Positions 1-10,100 of a stretch of DNA of 64,000 nt are shown here, piece after piece; position 1 is the first letter of the stretch, and every line of letters begins with the position of its first letter. Position numbers and translations under genes: made by a program. Source of the DNA: Psychrobacter sp. LV10R520-6 (lineage in GTDB: Bacteria > Pseudomonadota > Gammaproteobacteria > Pseudomonadales > Moraxellaceae); assembly GCF_900182925.1 (NCBI RefSeq), contig NZ_LT900024.1, forward strand, positions 2,170,001 through 2,234,000, given 5' to 3'. Below the pieces are notes generated by a model. That model was not told the DNA's origin and made no database searches. It saw nothing but the letters and a program-made list of their open reading frames with translations.

Positions 1-227
1 ATAATAGCTTACACGTATATGGCCGCGCACAAGGGCGCTTGGTCGCAGGAGCTACAGGTGATCGAGATGCGCGTATTTTCTGTCAAGTCTTTAATCCCTC
101 ATTAGTGTCGGTTGCTGGCACTTATTGCTTACGAGATAATTTACCTGAGAATGTGATTGATAAACCAGTACAAGTACGCTTTATAGAAGGTCAAGGCTTA
201 GTATTTACCATTATGGATAATGCCTGA
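1..227 (+). CDS. minC: Septum site-determining protein MinC, C-terminal part (partial)
   Basis: Only the last ~74 codons are present; the reading frame is open from the window edge (frame starting at base 3) to the TGA at 225-227. The peptide contains LHVYGRAQGR and AGATGDRDARIFCQ, which are characteristic of the C-terminal beta-helical domain of MinC, the part that binds MinD and dimerises. MinC inhibits FtsZ polymerisation away from mid-cell. minD and minE follow on the same strand, which supports the call. The gene start lies outside the window. The unusual point is the 445-bp gap before minD; in many gammaproteobacteria minC and minD are nearly adjacent. Confidence 0.93.
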   Translation, partial: NSLHVYGRAQGRLVAGATGDRDARIFCQVFNPSLVSVAGTYCLRDNLPENVIDKPVQVRFIEGQGLVFTIMDNA

Positions 228-258
228 GGGCTTGTATAAGCTAGGGCTTGTATAAGCT
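227..258. repeat. 16-bp perfect tandem duplication after minC
   Basis: The unit AGGGCTTGTATAAGCT occurs at 227-242 and again at 243-258 with no mismatch. It starts on the last base of the minC stop codon. Each copy contains the short inverted pair GCTT/AAGC. A recent slippage duplication is the simplest explanation; a regulatory role is not shown. Confidence 0.85.
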
Positions 259-672
259 ATAGGGATTATATCTTTATTGCTTTTAACACTCGCTTTGGAC
301 AATTGCTTTGTTAATTGATTGTTGGTTAATTCGGGCTCAACACTTTTTCTAAGCGTGCAGTTAGTATTTGGTTGAGCCGTTACTCAATAATGTAATAGGT
401 TAAAAAAAGGTTGAGCATTAGAGTAAGTTTATTTAACAAAATTGCGCTACTATAAATCTTTAATTCAGCCACTATCTAGACTATTAGTAGGCGCTGCTGT
501 AATGTAGCAACAAGTTACCACTTATCTAGTAGGTTTCTGTTCTTTAGTACGGACTTGCTATAAGTTTTTGTTTATTTATGCTAGGCTTACGCTCGCACGT
601 AGCACATATATTAAAAATAAATGCGCTATTTTAGCTATTAGACATCCCATTGATTCATAGGAGTGTGCCATT
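259..672. other. minC-minD intergenic region, no gene seen
   Basis: I see no convincing coding frame on either strand. The stretch is AT-rich and probably contains a separate promoter for minDE, because the distance from minC is too long for simple translational coupling. The minD ribosome binding site (AGGAG, about 658-662) is at its right end. No transcription terminator with a clear GC stem and T run was found after minC. Confidence 0.5.
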
Positions 673-1485
673 GTGGCAAAGATTGTTGTAATCACTTCAG
701 GCAAAGGCGGTGTGGGTAAAACCACGACCAGCGCTTCTTTTGCTGCCGGTTTGGCATTACGTGGCTATAAGACAGTGGTCATCGATTTTGATGTGGGCCT
801 CCGTAATCTAGACTTGATTATGGGCTGTGAGAACCGTATCGTTTATGACTTTGTTGATGTCATCAGTGGTAATGCTCGTCTGTCACAAGCACTCGTCAAA
901 GACAAACGGTTAGAGAACTTATATATCCTACCTGCCAGTCAAACGCGTGATAAAGACGCGCTCACAGACGAAGGTGTGGCAGAGGTCATGGCTGAGCTGT
1001 CCAAGCAATTCGACTATATTATTTGCGATTCGCCAGCGGGTATTGAGCGCGGCGCGCAGCTAGCCATGTATCATGCAGATGAGGCGATTATTGTCACTAA
1101 TCCTGAGATATCTTCAGTACGTGACTCAGATCGTATCATCGGTATTTTGCAAAGCCGAACTAAAAAAGTTAAAGAAGACCAAGGCTCTATCCGTGAGCAT
1201 TTAATTATTACTCGCTATAATGCGGAACGTGCAGCAGCTAATGAGATGATGGATATTGAGACTATCTCTAACGATATCTTAAAGGTGCCATTATTAGGGG
1301 TCATCCCTGAGAGTCATTCGGTACTTGAAGCGTCTAACCATGGTGAACCGGTTATTCATTATACCGACTCAATCGCAGGCCAATGTTATGATGATATTGT
1401 CGCCCGTTTCCTAGGGGAAGAACGTCCTCTACGTCATATTGACGTGAAGAAAAAAAGTTTATTACAGCGCTGGTTTGGGGGTTAA
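673..1485 (+). CDS. minD: Septum site-determining ATPase MinD
   Basis: MinD is a membrane-cycling ParA/MinD-type ATPase that recruits MinC to the polar membrane and is released by MinE. The 270-aa protein has the deviant Walker A motif GKGGVGKTT at residues ~10-18, the switch segment [10 protein letters not shown] at ~38-47, and [11 protein letters not shown] around 118-128. The last residues ([11 protein letters not shown]) are the amphipathic membrane-targeting helix typical of MinD. Length matches the family (about 270 aa). The start is GTG at 673, supported by AGGAG about 10 bases upstream. The stop TAA overlaps the minE ATG by one base, so the two are translationally coupled. Confidence 0.97.
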   Translation: MAKIVVITSGKGGVGKTTTSASFAAGLALRGYKTVVIDFDVGLRNLDLIMGCENRIVYDFVDVISGNARLSQALVKDKRLENLYILPASQTRDKDALTDEGVAEVMAELSKQFDYIICDSPAGIERGAQLAMYHADEAIIVTNPEISSVRDSDRIIGILQSRTKKVKEDQGSIREHLIITRYNAERAAANEMMDIETISNDILKVPLLGVIPESHSVLEASNHGEPVIHYTDSIAGQCYDDIVARFLGEERPLRHIDVKKKSLLQRWFGG

Positions 1486-1778
1486 TGATGAATAAGAAAA
1501 AAGGATTTTGGAGTAACTTATTCGGTTCAGATGACCGTAATAGTGCTGGTAGTGCCAATATGGCAACTGAACGCCTAAAAGTTATCGTGGCTAGCGAAAA
1601 CCGTCTAAACAATCGTCTGACTGCCGACCGTATTGAGAAGATGAAACGCGAAATACTTGAAGTGGTCAATAAATATGTTAATGGTGTACAGATTGACGAT
1701 GTGAACATTAATCATCGTCATGAAGATACCCTTGATGTGCTAGAGATGAATATCAGCTTACCTGAGAACAAGAAATAA
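1485..1778 (+). CDS. minE: Cell division topological specificity factor MinE
   Basis: MinE stimulates MinD ATP hydrolysis and gives the Min oscillation its spatial pattern. The 97-aa protein has the N-terminal membrane/MinD-binding region followed by [14 protein letters not shown] at residues ~25-38, the conserved anti-MinCD helix, and the C-terminal topological-specificity domain ending in LEMNISLPE. Length fits the family (85-100 aa). The start codon overlaps the minD stop (TAATG). A second ATG follows immediately at 1488 and could also be used. The GGGGG run at the end of minD would serve as ribosome binding site. A strong terminator follows. Confidence 0.96.
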   Translation: MMNKKKGFWSNLFGSDDRNSAGSANMATERLKVIVASENRLNNRLTADRIEKMKREILEVVNKYVNGVQIDDVNINHRHEDTLDVLEMNISLPENKK

Positions 1779-1850
1779 ACTTTTTGAGTATCTACGTGTT
1801 ATAAGATCGACGCGTTAGCAATTTAATAACATAGAAATCCAAATAAAAAA

Positions 1851-1884
1851 AAGCCCTCAGCAGCGTACTGAGGGCTTTTTTTTA
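1851..1884 (+). terminator. Rho-independent terminator after minE
   Basis: Perfect 10-bp stem AAGCCCTCAG (1851-1860) / CTGAGGGCTT (1868-1877), 7-base loop, then a T run. The A run on the left side makes it likely bidirectional, also serving the cytochrome b561 gene that ends at 1908 on the other strand. Confidence 0.9.
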
Positions 1885-1907
1885 TTCAGTTTGTTACGGC
1901 TAAACCA

Positions 1908-2435
1908 TTACTTCATCCGGTTGATTAGCTTATCTTTTAAGATAAACTGATGATATAAGGCCGCGCTAATATGCAATAGCGTAAAGGCTATAATCATCGG
2001 CCAAATAATATCAGTATGTACGTCATTATAAAAACGTGCCGCAGTACGATCAGGAGTGACAAAAACTGGAATTTGAAACAAACCAAATATATCCACTGGT
2101 CTGCCCCCATAAACGGTCATTAATAATCCAGCCATTGGCATAGCAATCAGTAACGCATACAAGCCAAAATGAGACAATTTCGACATAACAAATTGCCATT
2201 TTGGCATCAGCGCAGCGGGCGGCGATTTAGTAAGTACGCGATTAAGCACTCGCGCAATCATCCAGCATAATAGACTGATACCAAAGGCTTTATGCAGGCC
2301 AATGTACACTTTTTCATCCATATTTTGATACAGTAGCATTAATATCCACGTGACTAGTAATAAAATAGCGCTGATCCAGTGAAATATCCGGCTACTAACT
2401 GGCCACTTGTTGACGCTTGGATTGACATTATTCAT
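1908..2435 (-). CDS. Cytochrome b561 (CybB-like)
   Basis: A 175-aa inner-membrane di-heme b-type cytochrome of the prokaryotic cytochrome b561 family, expected to move electrons between quinol and a periplasmic or membrane acceptor. Four hydrophobic segments are visible (about residues 20-36, 48-66, 88-108, 143-165). Histidines suited to heme ligation occur at H19 (RIFHW), H48 (GLHKAFG), in KLSHFGLYALL and in LLHISAALYH. Length is normal (170-185 aa). AGGAT lies about 6 bases before the ATG at 2435. It is not in an operon: the minus-strand gene upstream starts after a 138-bp gap. The physiological partner cannot be read from the sequence. Confidence 0.9.
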   Translation of the reverse strand: MNNVNPSVNKWPVSSRIFHWISAILLLVTWILMLLYQNMDEKVYIGLHKAFGISLLCWMIARVLNRVLTKSPPAALMPKWQFVMSKLSHFGLYALLIAMPMAGLLMTVYGGRPVDIFGLFQIPVFVTPDRTAARFYNDVHTDIIWPMIIAFTLLHISAALYHQFILKDKLINRMK

Positions 2436-2573
2436 AGATTATCCTGCTAATCAGCTCTCTAGCTGATATGACGCAACGGGTATTAATAGCAATCGATATT
2501 GATAGATTGATAGAGTAGTTACCGGATAGCCGATTGTGACTGAGTTGCCATACTCCACCTCAGTCTTGACGCA

Positions 2574-3164
2574 TCAGCTATCCGAATCAACCAACTGGTG
2601 CGCAATTTTATCCAAATCCGGTACCAGATAAGGAGTGTTTTCAATAATGACCGTTTGAAATAGATAGGATAGCACGTCATTTTCTCTAAAGGGTTCTTCA
2701 ATGACATCGATCTTGTTATCAGTTCTATTATCAATAGTACTAACATTGTTTTGCTGATAAATACTATTATCGTCTTTGGCTTTATTGTCGTCGATATTGC
2801 TAGCAGCAACGTCAACGAAATGCTCAGGTAATTGGCCATCTTTAACTTCAGAGATGCGAACTTTTATTTGACGCAGCTCGCCTGTGGTCTGTAAAGCAAA
2901 GCGATGCAACGCGGTATTTCCTTCTATTACTACTATTTTATCTGGAACCTGATCGCGCGGTAGCATATGAAATACGGCAACTTCTTGCTGTTGCCACAGA
3001 TAAGTCCAAATATGCTCATCATAGTCATCCACACTCAAAATCAAACTGCTTGGGATAATCCAGTCAGGTTGATTGAGCGCTGGGACGATAGTAACATCAA
3101 GCATGCCATTGTCAGTGGTCAGCAAGCTTACTGCTTCAAACGAATGTTTTAGGATTTTTTTCAT
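2574..3164 (-). CDS. Uncharacterised protein at the end of the chp cluster; possible CheW/ChpC-like
   Basis: The 196-aa soluble protein begins 17 bases after the chpB stop, on the same strand, so it is probably the last gene of the Pil-Chp operon. In Pseudomonas aeruginosa the CheB homologue ChpB is followed by ChpC, a CheW-like adaptor. The ends of this protein resemble a CheW fold: VVIEGNTALHRFALQTTGE near residues 80-98 and ENTPYLVPDLDKIAHQL at the C-terminus, similar to the last strand and helix of CheW domains. Between them is an Asp/Asn-rich, probably disordered segment (about 122-155). I infer a divergent adaptor; the similarity is weak and a different fold is possible. The ribosome binding site is poor. 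Confidence 0.5.
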   Translation of the reverse strand: MKKILKHSFEAVSLLTTDNGMLDVTIVPALNQPDWIIPSSLILSVDDYDEHIWTYLWQQQEVAVFHMLPRDQVPDKIVVIEGNTALHRFALQTTGELRQIKVRISEVKDGQLPEHFVDVAASNIDDNKAKDDNSIYQQNNVSTIDNRTDNKIDVIEEPFRENDVLSYLFQTVIIENTPYLVPDLDKIAHQLVDSDS

Positions 3165-3181
3165 ACGTCGCTCACAATGAA

Positions 3182-4180
3182 TTAAGCCGAAGGGGCAGTA
3201 GCCATCATTTCACCAATGTAGTCGGTGAGTTTTTGTGCCAAAACTTCAGGACTACCTATGAACTGGCAGTGACCTGAATCAATAATGGCTTGAGGTTGGC
3301 TAGGACAGGTACTCAAACTGGGGTCTTGCGCCCATAATTGGCTATGATTATCTTGAATTGAATCTACATACTGAGTACCATCGTTGCCCATACCAGAGAA
3401 TATGATACTCACCAGATCGGTGCCATAGACATCGCTGGTATTTTTGAGCAGCTGACCGATAGCAGGCTTATACCCTCCATCCCAAGCATGCTCTGATAGG
3501 ATCACCCTGCCCGTCGAATCACAGACGATCTGTCGGTCAATAGGTGCAATTAGGCATTGACCTGTCTGTAGCCGCTGCGAAGTGGTAATCACTTGGCAGC
3601 GCCACTTATTATGGCGATTAAGTATTCGTGGTAGTTTTCCAATCATAGCTTGGTTAAAGTGTTGTGCCAGTAAGATGCAAATCGGTAGCGTGGGCGATAT
3701 ATTATCCAAAAATGCTTTTATTGCAGTAGGTCCGCCCATAGAAGCACCTAAAAAAACCACATAACGCCAAGAATCAGGATTACCTATATAAGCAGGGCTA
3801 TCTAACAGCGTTGGCAACCCAAGCATTTTCGACAACTTCCGCTTTAACTGGCGTTGCCATTTAGCGTAATGCTGTGCTTCGTTTAAATAGGGTGCTTGAA
3901 TAAAGCCTACTAACACCGCGCTCGACTTAGACGCGGTAATAGCGGCGGCAACATTGTCATCATAGTCGCTGTCAATCAACCAAATATCGATAGCAGCTTT
4001 ATAGGGTTCAAGCTTACCTTTTAACTGTGCTCGTGACACACAATCAACGAGAGTAAAGCCACAACTACGCACAGTATCACAAAACGCCACACGCTGATGA
4101 TGACTCTCCGCCACCACCATCACTTGGATTTGATCCTTAGTTCTATTTACAAGCGCTGAGGCGCACGCTTTATCCCTCAT
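3182..4180 (-). CDS. chpB: Chemotaxis protein-glutamate methylesterase ChpB (CheB family)
   Basis: Removes methyl groups from the receptor PilJ, opposing the CheR-type methyltransferase PilK. The C-terminal two thirds of the 332-aa protein is a CheB methylesterase domain with the full catalytic triad: Ser147 in GASMGGP, His174 in AQHFN, Asp267 in SGMGNDGT. The N-terminal ~110 residues have the size of a receiver domain but lack the acidic pocket in usual form, with IDIWLIDSDYDD at the position of the phosphoacceptor; phosphorylation control is therefore uncertain, as in ChpB of other species. Its ATG overlaps the chpA 3' end by 11 bases, indicating translational coupling. Confidence 0.92.
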   Translation of the reverse strand: MRDKACASALVNRTKDQIQVMVVAESHHQRVAFCDTVRSCGFTLVDCVSRAQLKGKLEPYKAAIDIWLIDSDYDDNVAAAITASKSSAVLVGFIQAPYLNEAQHYAKWQRQLKRKLSKMLGLPTLLDSPAYIGNPDSWRYVVFLGASMGGPTAIKAFLDNISPTLPICILLAQHFNQAMIGKLPRILNRHNKWRCQVITTSQRLQTGQCLIAPIDRQIVCDSTGRVILSEHAWDGGYKPAIGQLLKNTSDVYGTDLVSIIFSGMGNDGTQYVDSIQDNHSQLWAQDPSLSTCPSQPQAIIDSGHCQFIGSPEVLAQKLTDYIGEMMATAPSA

Positions 4181-7100
4181 AAGTCAGACTAACTTGTTTA
4201 CCCAATAAGCGCTGTATTTTATTGAGAAGTTCTTGCTCTTGGAATGGTTTGCCCATATAGTCGTTCACGCCAATCTCAAGCGCACGCTCACGATGTTTTT
4301 CACCCGTACGTGAGGTAATCATGATAATCGGAATATGCTGCAAGCGTTTGTTATGACGTACTTGAATGGCGACCTCGAAGCCATCCATACGCGGCATCTC
4401 AATATCCAATAATATTAAGTCTGGTGTGGTCTCTTGCAATATCTCAATCGCATCGATACCGTCTTTGGCTAGAGCAACATTAATTCCTTGACGCTCTAAG
4501 AAGTGAGAGGTTACTTTGCGGACGGTGACTGAGTCATCAACCACTAAAATAGTAGGCTGAGATTTTGAACGACTGCGCTCAGAATTGGGGGATTGCGGCA
4601 CATCTTTGAGTGCCGGCGCATTACGCATCAAGGTGATAAGATCCAAGATTAACATCACTGAACCGTCACCCATAATGGTAGCCGCTGAAATACCGGCTAG
4701 ATGCGCCAGCTGTCGGCCCAGAGGCTTAACCACCACTTCAATACGTGACCCAGCAATTTGATCGACTTGGAGAGCGATATTTTGTCCGGTACGATTTTTT
4801 ATAAGGATAAGGGGTAAGCTGGTATTGGTATTGGTATTGGTATTGACCATCAGCTCATTGAGCTTGTTACCCGATAAAATCTCGTTTAAATAACGCACAC
4901 GATAATCAGCGCCTTCAAGACGTAAAGTCCCCTCACCTGATTGATAGTAGTCATAAAGTTTTTCTGGGTTGATACGTACCACACGCTCAATCTGTACCAA
5001 GGGAATAGCATAATAACGATCGGCAGCGCGTACAACCAAAGCATCAGATACGGCTACAGTAAGCGGTAGCCGTATGATGAAGCGTGACCCTTGTTCAGGC
5101 TCTGACATTACCGAAACCACGCCGCCTAACTGACGAATTTCACTGATCACGACATCCATGCCCACACCGCGTCCCGATATTTGGGTCACTTGCTCGGTAG
5201 TGGACAAGCCAGCGTTGAAGATATATTGCATGATATCAATATCCGTTAAACTGGTATCTTCTACATCAATCAAACCTTGAGAAATGGCTTTATCACGTAC
5301 GGCTTCGACATCAATGCCACGGCCATCGTCCGATAAATTAATGACGATTTCACTCCCTTCGCGCAGTACCTCTAAGGTGATATGTCCGCTACGATCTTTA
5401 CCTGCTTTTAAACGTGTGGGAGTGTTTTCAATACCGTGATCCACCGCGTTACGTAGCATGTGCTCAAGCGGCGAGGTAATACGCTCCAGAATGGTTCTGT
5501 CCATCTCATCGTCAGCATTGATGATCGTCAACTCAACTGACTTATTGAGCTCATTGGCGGTTTGCCTCACAACCCGCTCAAGGCGCGGTGTTAAGTGCGT
5601 AAAAGGCACCATTCGCGAGTTCATTAGCCCATCTTGTAGCTCAGTTTGCGTCCGTGACAGTTGTAGCAATAGACTTTCACTATCACGTGTTTTTTCAAGT
5701 AGAGTACTATTAATATCAATCAAGTCGGAAGCGGACTCTGTCAAAGATTTTGATAATTGGTTTAAAGAAGAATATTGATCCATCTCTAAAGGGTCAAAAC
5801 CTTCATGACTAATCAGCTCCTCATCAATTTGCGATAAAATCTGCGCTTCAAGCTCAATCTCCATCCGGCGCAGCTGATCTGCCAAACGTTGTACCGTAGT
5901 TCCCATATCCTCAATGCTATTGGTTAAGCTACTCATACCCATATCAATACGCGCACGGTTAATCGCCGACTCGCCGGATAGGTTAATCATATGCTCAATC
6001 AGACCGCCTGAGATACGGATCATCTCATTACTACCTGCACTCTGTTCCTGCTCAGTGAAATTGCCAGTCATAGGCGGCATCTCACTAATATCTTCTTCTA
6101 TATGTTCTGACTTTTGCTTGGCTTTAGCCGTCAAAATCGTCGTCCGCTGCGCTTGGAGTGACTCGTTAGGTATCTGGATTAAACTATCAGGATTTTTAAC
6201 AAATTGCTCGAGCGCGTCTATCAGTAACGTAGGAGTTGGTGGATTCACTTGCTGTTCGAGAATAAACACCGCGTCTGCGAGCCAATCATGACAAGTTACC
6301 AGTAACTCTAATATCTTTTTGGTGGCGGGACGGCGGCGACTGGCAAGATCTTCATAGACAGTCTCCATTTCATGCGCTAAATCAGCAATACCATTGGCCG
6401 CGACCATCCGCGCGCCACCTTTTATGGTATGTAAGTCACGCTGTAGAGATTGTAGTGCTACCGTATCGCTGACATTATTCAAAAATTGCTGCAAATACTT
6501 GTTACGGTTGGTAAGCTCTTGTGCTTCTTCTAAGAACACCTCTAAAATATCAGGATCAGGCAACCCATTTGACCACGATTCCTTAATCAATCTATCCAGA
6601 CTAAGGCTGTCTGGGGCTTTATCTATTCCGCGATCACTTTCATCTGCAACGGATTGAGGTTCAGTACCAACACGCTTGTGTGGCGCTGGCAAGATAAGGG
6701 TAACAGTTGCCGGTAGCGTATCTGTTTGCTCAAATTGCCGTAATTGCTCAATGAGTTCAGGGGCAAAAAACGAGGTTTGATAATTTAGAATATGTGTAAT
6801 CTGTAGCGACAAGGTATCCTGTACTATTTGCATAATAGCCAACCACTGCGCTGTTGGCACCCGTCTATCTTCTACAAAGGCTTCGTAAATACTTTCGGCT
6901 TCATGAGTCATATCTCCAATACTACGAATACCTGCCATTCGTGCGCCACCTTTGATGGTATGAAGATGACGTTGTAATATTTTTAAAGTCTTAGTATTGG
7001 TGATATCTGCTCGCCATTTACTAAAACTTTCGGCGATAGCCGTATCGAGTTCTTGCGCTTCTTCTAAGAAGATTTCTAATAGCTCAGCGTCGGTATCAAT

Positions 7101-10100
7101 CGACTCAAGTTGGAATTCTGGTGCTGGTGTAACTTTAACGTTATTTACGCTACTGTCAGTAACGTCTTCATCAGTATCGAACTCGTCACTACTATTATCA
7201 TTATAAGAATCATTGTTATAATAGGAGTCATCGTTATGAGACAAGCCGTGCAACTCTTCAATAACTTGCTCATTGACTTTTAATGACATGCTACCAGCCA
7301 ATGCATCAAATAGGCCGACCAGCTGGGCGTGGCCAGCAAGCAGTGTGGTTTGAATATCAGCATTTCTTGCCTGTTGAGGATGCTTGTTCAGGTAAGCATA
7401 AGCGCCACCTAACGCACTAAGTATCGAAGTGAATTTTGGCGACTCTAAAACTTTAGCAGCTAAGTATTTTATTTGTAGGATTTGCTGCTGTATATAGGTT
7501 TGAACGTGTTCAAGATCAGAATAACTAAGCGCGGCATTTAATTGCCATTCAGCATCTAACAACTCATCGATGTTTTTATCTAATAGCTGCGAGATACTTA
7601 GATGGCTATCAGCTACGTTGATAGTATCGTCTGACTCTCCAAGCATCGCTTGTAGTGAGGCTAAATCTTGCTGGCTTTGGTTGTCTTCCCCTGACAGATT
7701 TTGCTGCTGGAGGTTTTGTTTATAATTACTCAGATAGCCATCAATAAGTTCAACGGATTGGGTTAGCGCTTGGAGATGCTGAGCGCTCATCAGCGTATCT
7801 TGCTGTTGTAATTGCTCTAAGCTTTGCTCTATTGTCGCGCTGACATCACTGATAGCAGCTAAGGCGTTAGAGCCAGAAGCCGCTCGCAGAGTATGAAAGG
7901 CACGAACAATCTCATCACTGACTTCAATATGAGCCTGGTCTTGGTGCGCGCCGACAAAGTCATTGATATCTTGCAACAACTCCTCTGCCTCTTCAATAAA
8001 TATTTCACAAAAAGCTTGTTCCTCTTCACTTTGCGGGGTGAGAACGACTGGCGCTTCTGCCATGATTTCATTAACAGAATAAATCGTTTGTAGCATGCTA
8101 TCAACATGATCACTGTTGTTAATATCAACACTATCAGTATCACTATTATCAAAAGCACTACTACCAATAGTACTGCTATTGCCACGATCAATGCTACGAA
8201 CATTCATATGACTATCAGACGGTACCACCCAGTTATTAGTAGGTTGCTGTTGAGACGTGTTTAGTAATTTATCACGTAAAGCGGAGTAGCTGAACTCATC
8301 ACCATATTGTTTACTATACGCATCGGCACAGGCTATCCATAGCGGCACAGCAGCCGGATAATCACGGCTGTCACTTTCAAACGTTGCCATCAGCGCTGGA
8401 TACGCCGTTAAGACATCAGCGATAAGCTGTCTTATATCTGCTGAAACGGTAATGCTATGATCTAAAGTACGCTTGAGCATGTTCTCTATAGACCATGCCA
8501 GCGCAGCCGTATAATTAGCGCCAACCATACGACCTGAGCCTTTTAGGGTATGGAAGCCGCGGCGAATATCTGCCAAATTGGTTAAGTCAGCAGGTTTCTG
8601 TTGCCATTGTTCATATAAGGGTACAATCTCGGCTAATACTTCATGAGCCTCTTCTATAAATATCTCTTTGATATCAGGATCTGCGTCATTAGCATCAGTT
8701 GGGAGTGGCGGCGTCTCTTGCATAAAGGGCACAAGTACCGCTGGTATTTCTAGACCAGAGATAGAGACAGGCAAGCCCTGCTCATTACTAACACCGTCAT
8801 TGCCAGAATTCTCACTAGTATCATCATTGACATCGTTACTATTATTTACAGACCGATGAGCGTCATCTATAGCGTCTACTAGATCAAGGTGATCAGGAAT
8901 TGCTCTCTGCTCTTCTGAGCTCAGATCGTTTTCTGTTTCTGATATAGACTTCTCTATGTCGGCTTCCGTTTGTATAAATACAGACGTAGCTAAACCAGCA
9001 TTCAGCGGTTGATTGGTTCGTAAATTATTACTTTGTAAGATAGTGATAGCAGGGTCAAAGCTTGGCGCTTGTAAAGACTCAAAGTCCGTTACCAACAACG
9101 ATAAGCGCTTTGTGGTCTGTATTACTAGCGCGACAACCTCTTCAGAGATCGGCATCGTTTTATTTAAGAGATGATTAAGTAAGTCTTCAATCGACCACGC
9201 CATCTCGCTGATGCTAAAAGCACCAACCATACGACCCGAGCCTTTTAAAGTATGAAAACCGCGGCGTACTTCAGTTAACGGCGTTAAATCCTGTGCATCT
9301 TGCTCCCAAATGGGTAAAAAGTCTTCTAAGTCAGCGATAACCTCCGTCGCCTCTTCAATAAAGATGTCACGGATCTCTTCATCCATATCAAAATTATCAG
9401 GCTTTACTTGAGCGCAAGCGCTTAATAAGGCTTCGCTGTCGGTTTCATCTATAAGGCTATGAGCGTTAGGCTCTAATGTAGTATCACCGTCTAAGGTTGA
9501 CGAGATGGTGGTTTCATTAACAAGAGTTTGGTCAACCGGAGGCTGATTAATACTAGGAGCAATCTCACCACTATCGTCGTAGCGAATCACATCAGTTGCT
9601 GCTATTTTTTTGGGGAGGTACGTATCATTGTCATTGGCCGTATCAGAAATTTGCAGGCGCGCATTGAGTAGTTCGGCAGCTTTTTCAATATGTTTATTTG
9701 CCTGAGCTAATAATTGCTGATCAAAAATCTGCTGCGCCAAACAGTCTAATAATAACTCAATAGCGGTTAAACCCTCAGCCAATGCTTGAGTAAGCTCCCA
9801 GTTGAGTGTTCTAATATCATGAGCTGTCAGCTGTGCAAATACGGTTGCCATGCTATCGGTAGCTTGGCAAACTGTTGGTAAGCCCATATTTTCAAAAGCA
9901 TTGCTAATCTTAGTAAAGTCTTTAGCATCCGGTAATAAATGAGTCTGCTGACGCTGTATGTACTCATTGAAATGATGCTTCACCTCTTCGACCGTAATTC
10001 GCAATTCGCGTAAACGTTTGTCAGAAGGAATCACATTCGTACTAGCGTCTGTCTGCTGATTTTCACTATTAGGCGTTATAGATTTTGGAAAAAGGGAAGC

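Noticed and set aside
5458..8859. Several plus-strand frames of 60-125 codons inside chpA
   Set aside because: They are antisense shadows of a gene with clear domain motifs on the minus strand; no ribosome binding sites.
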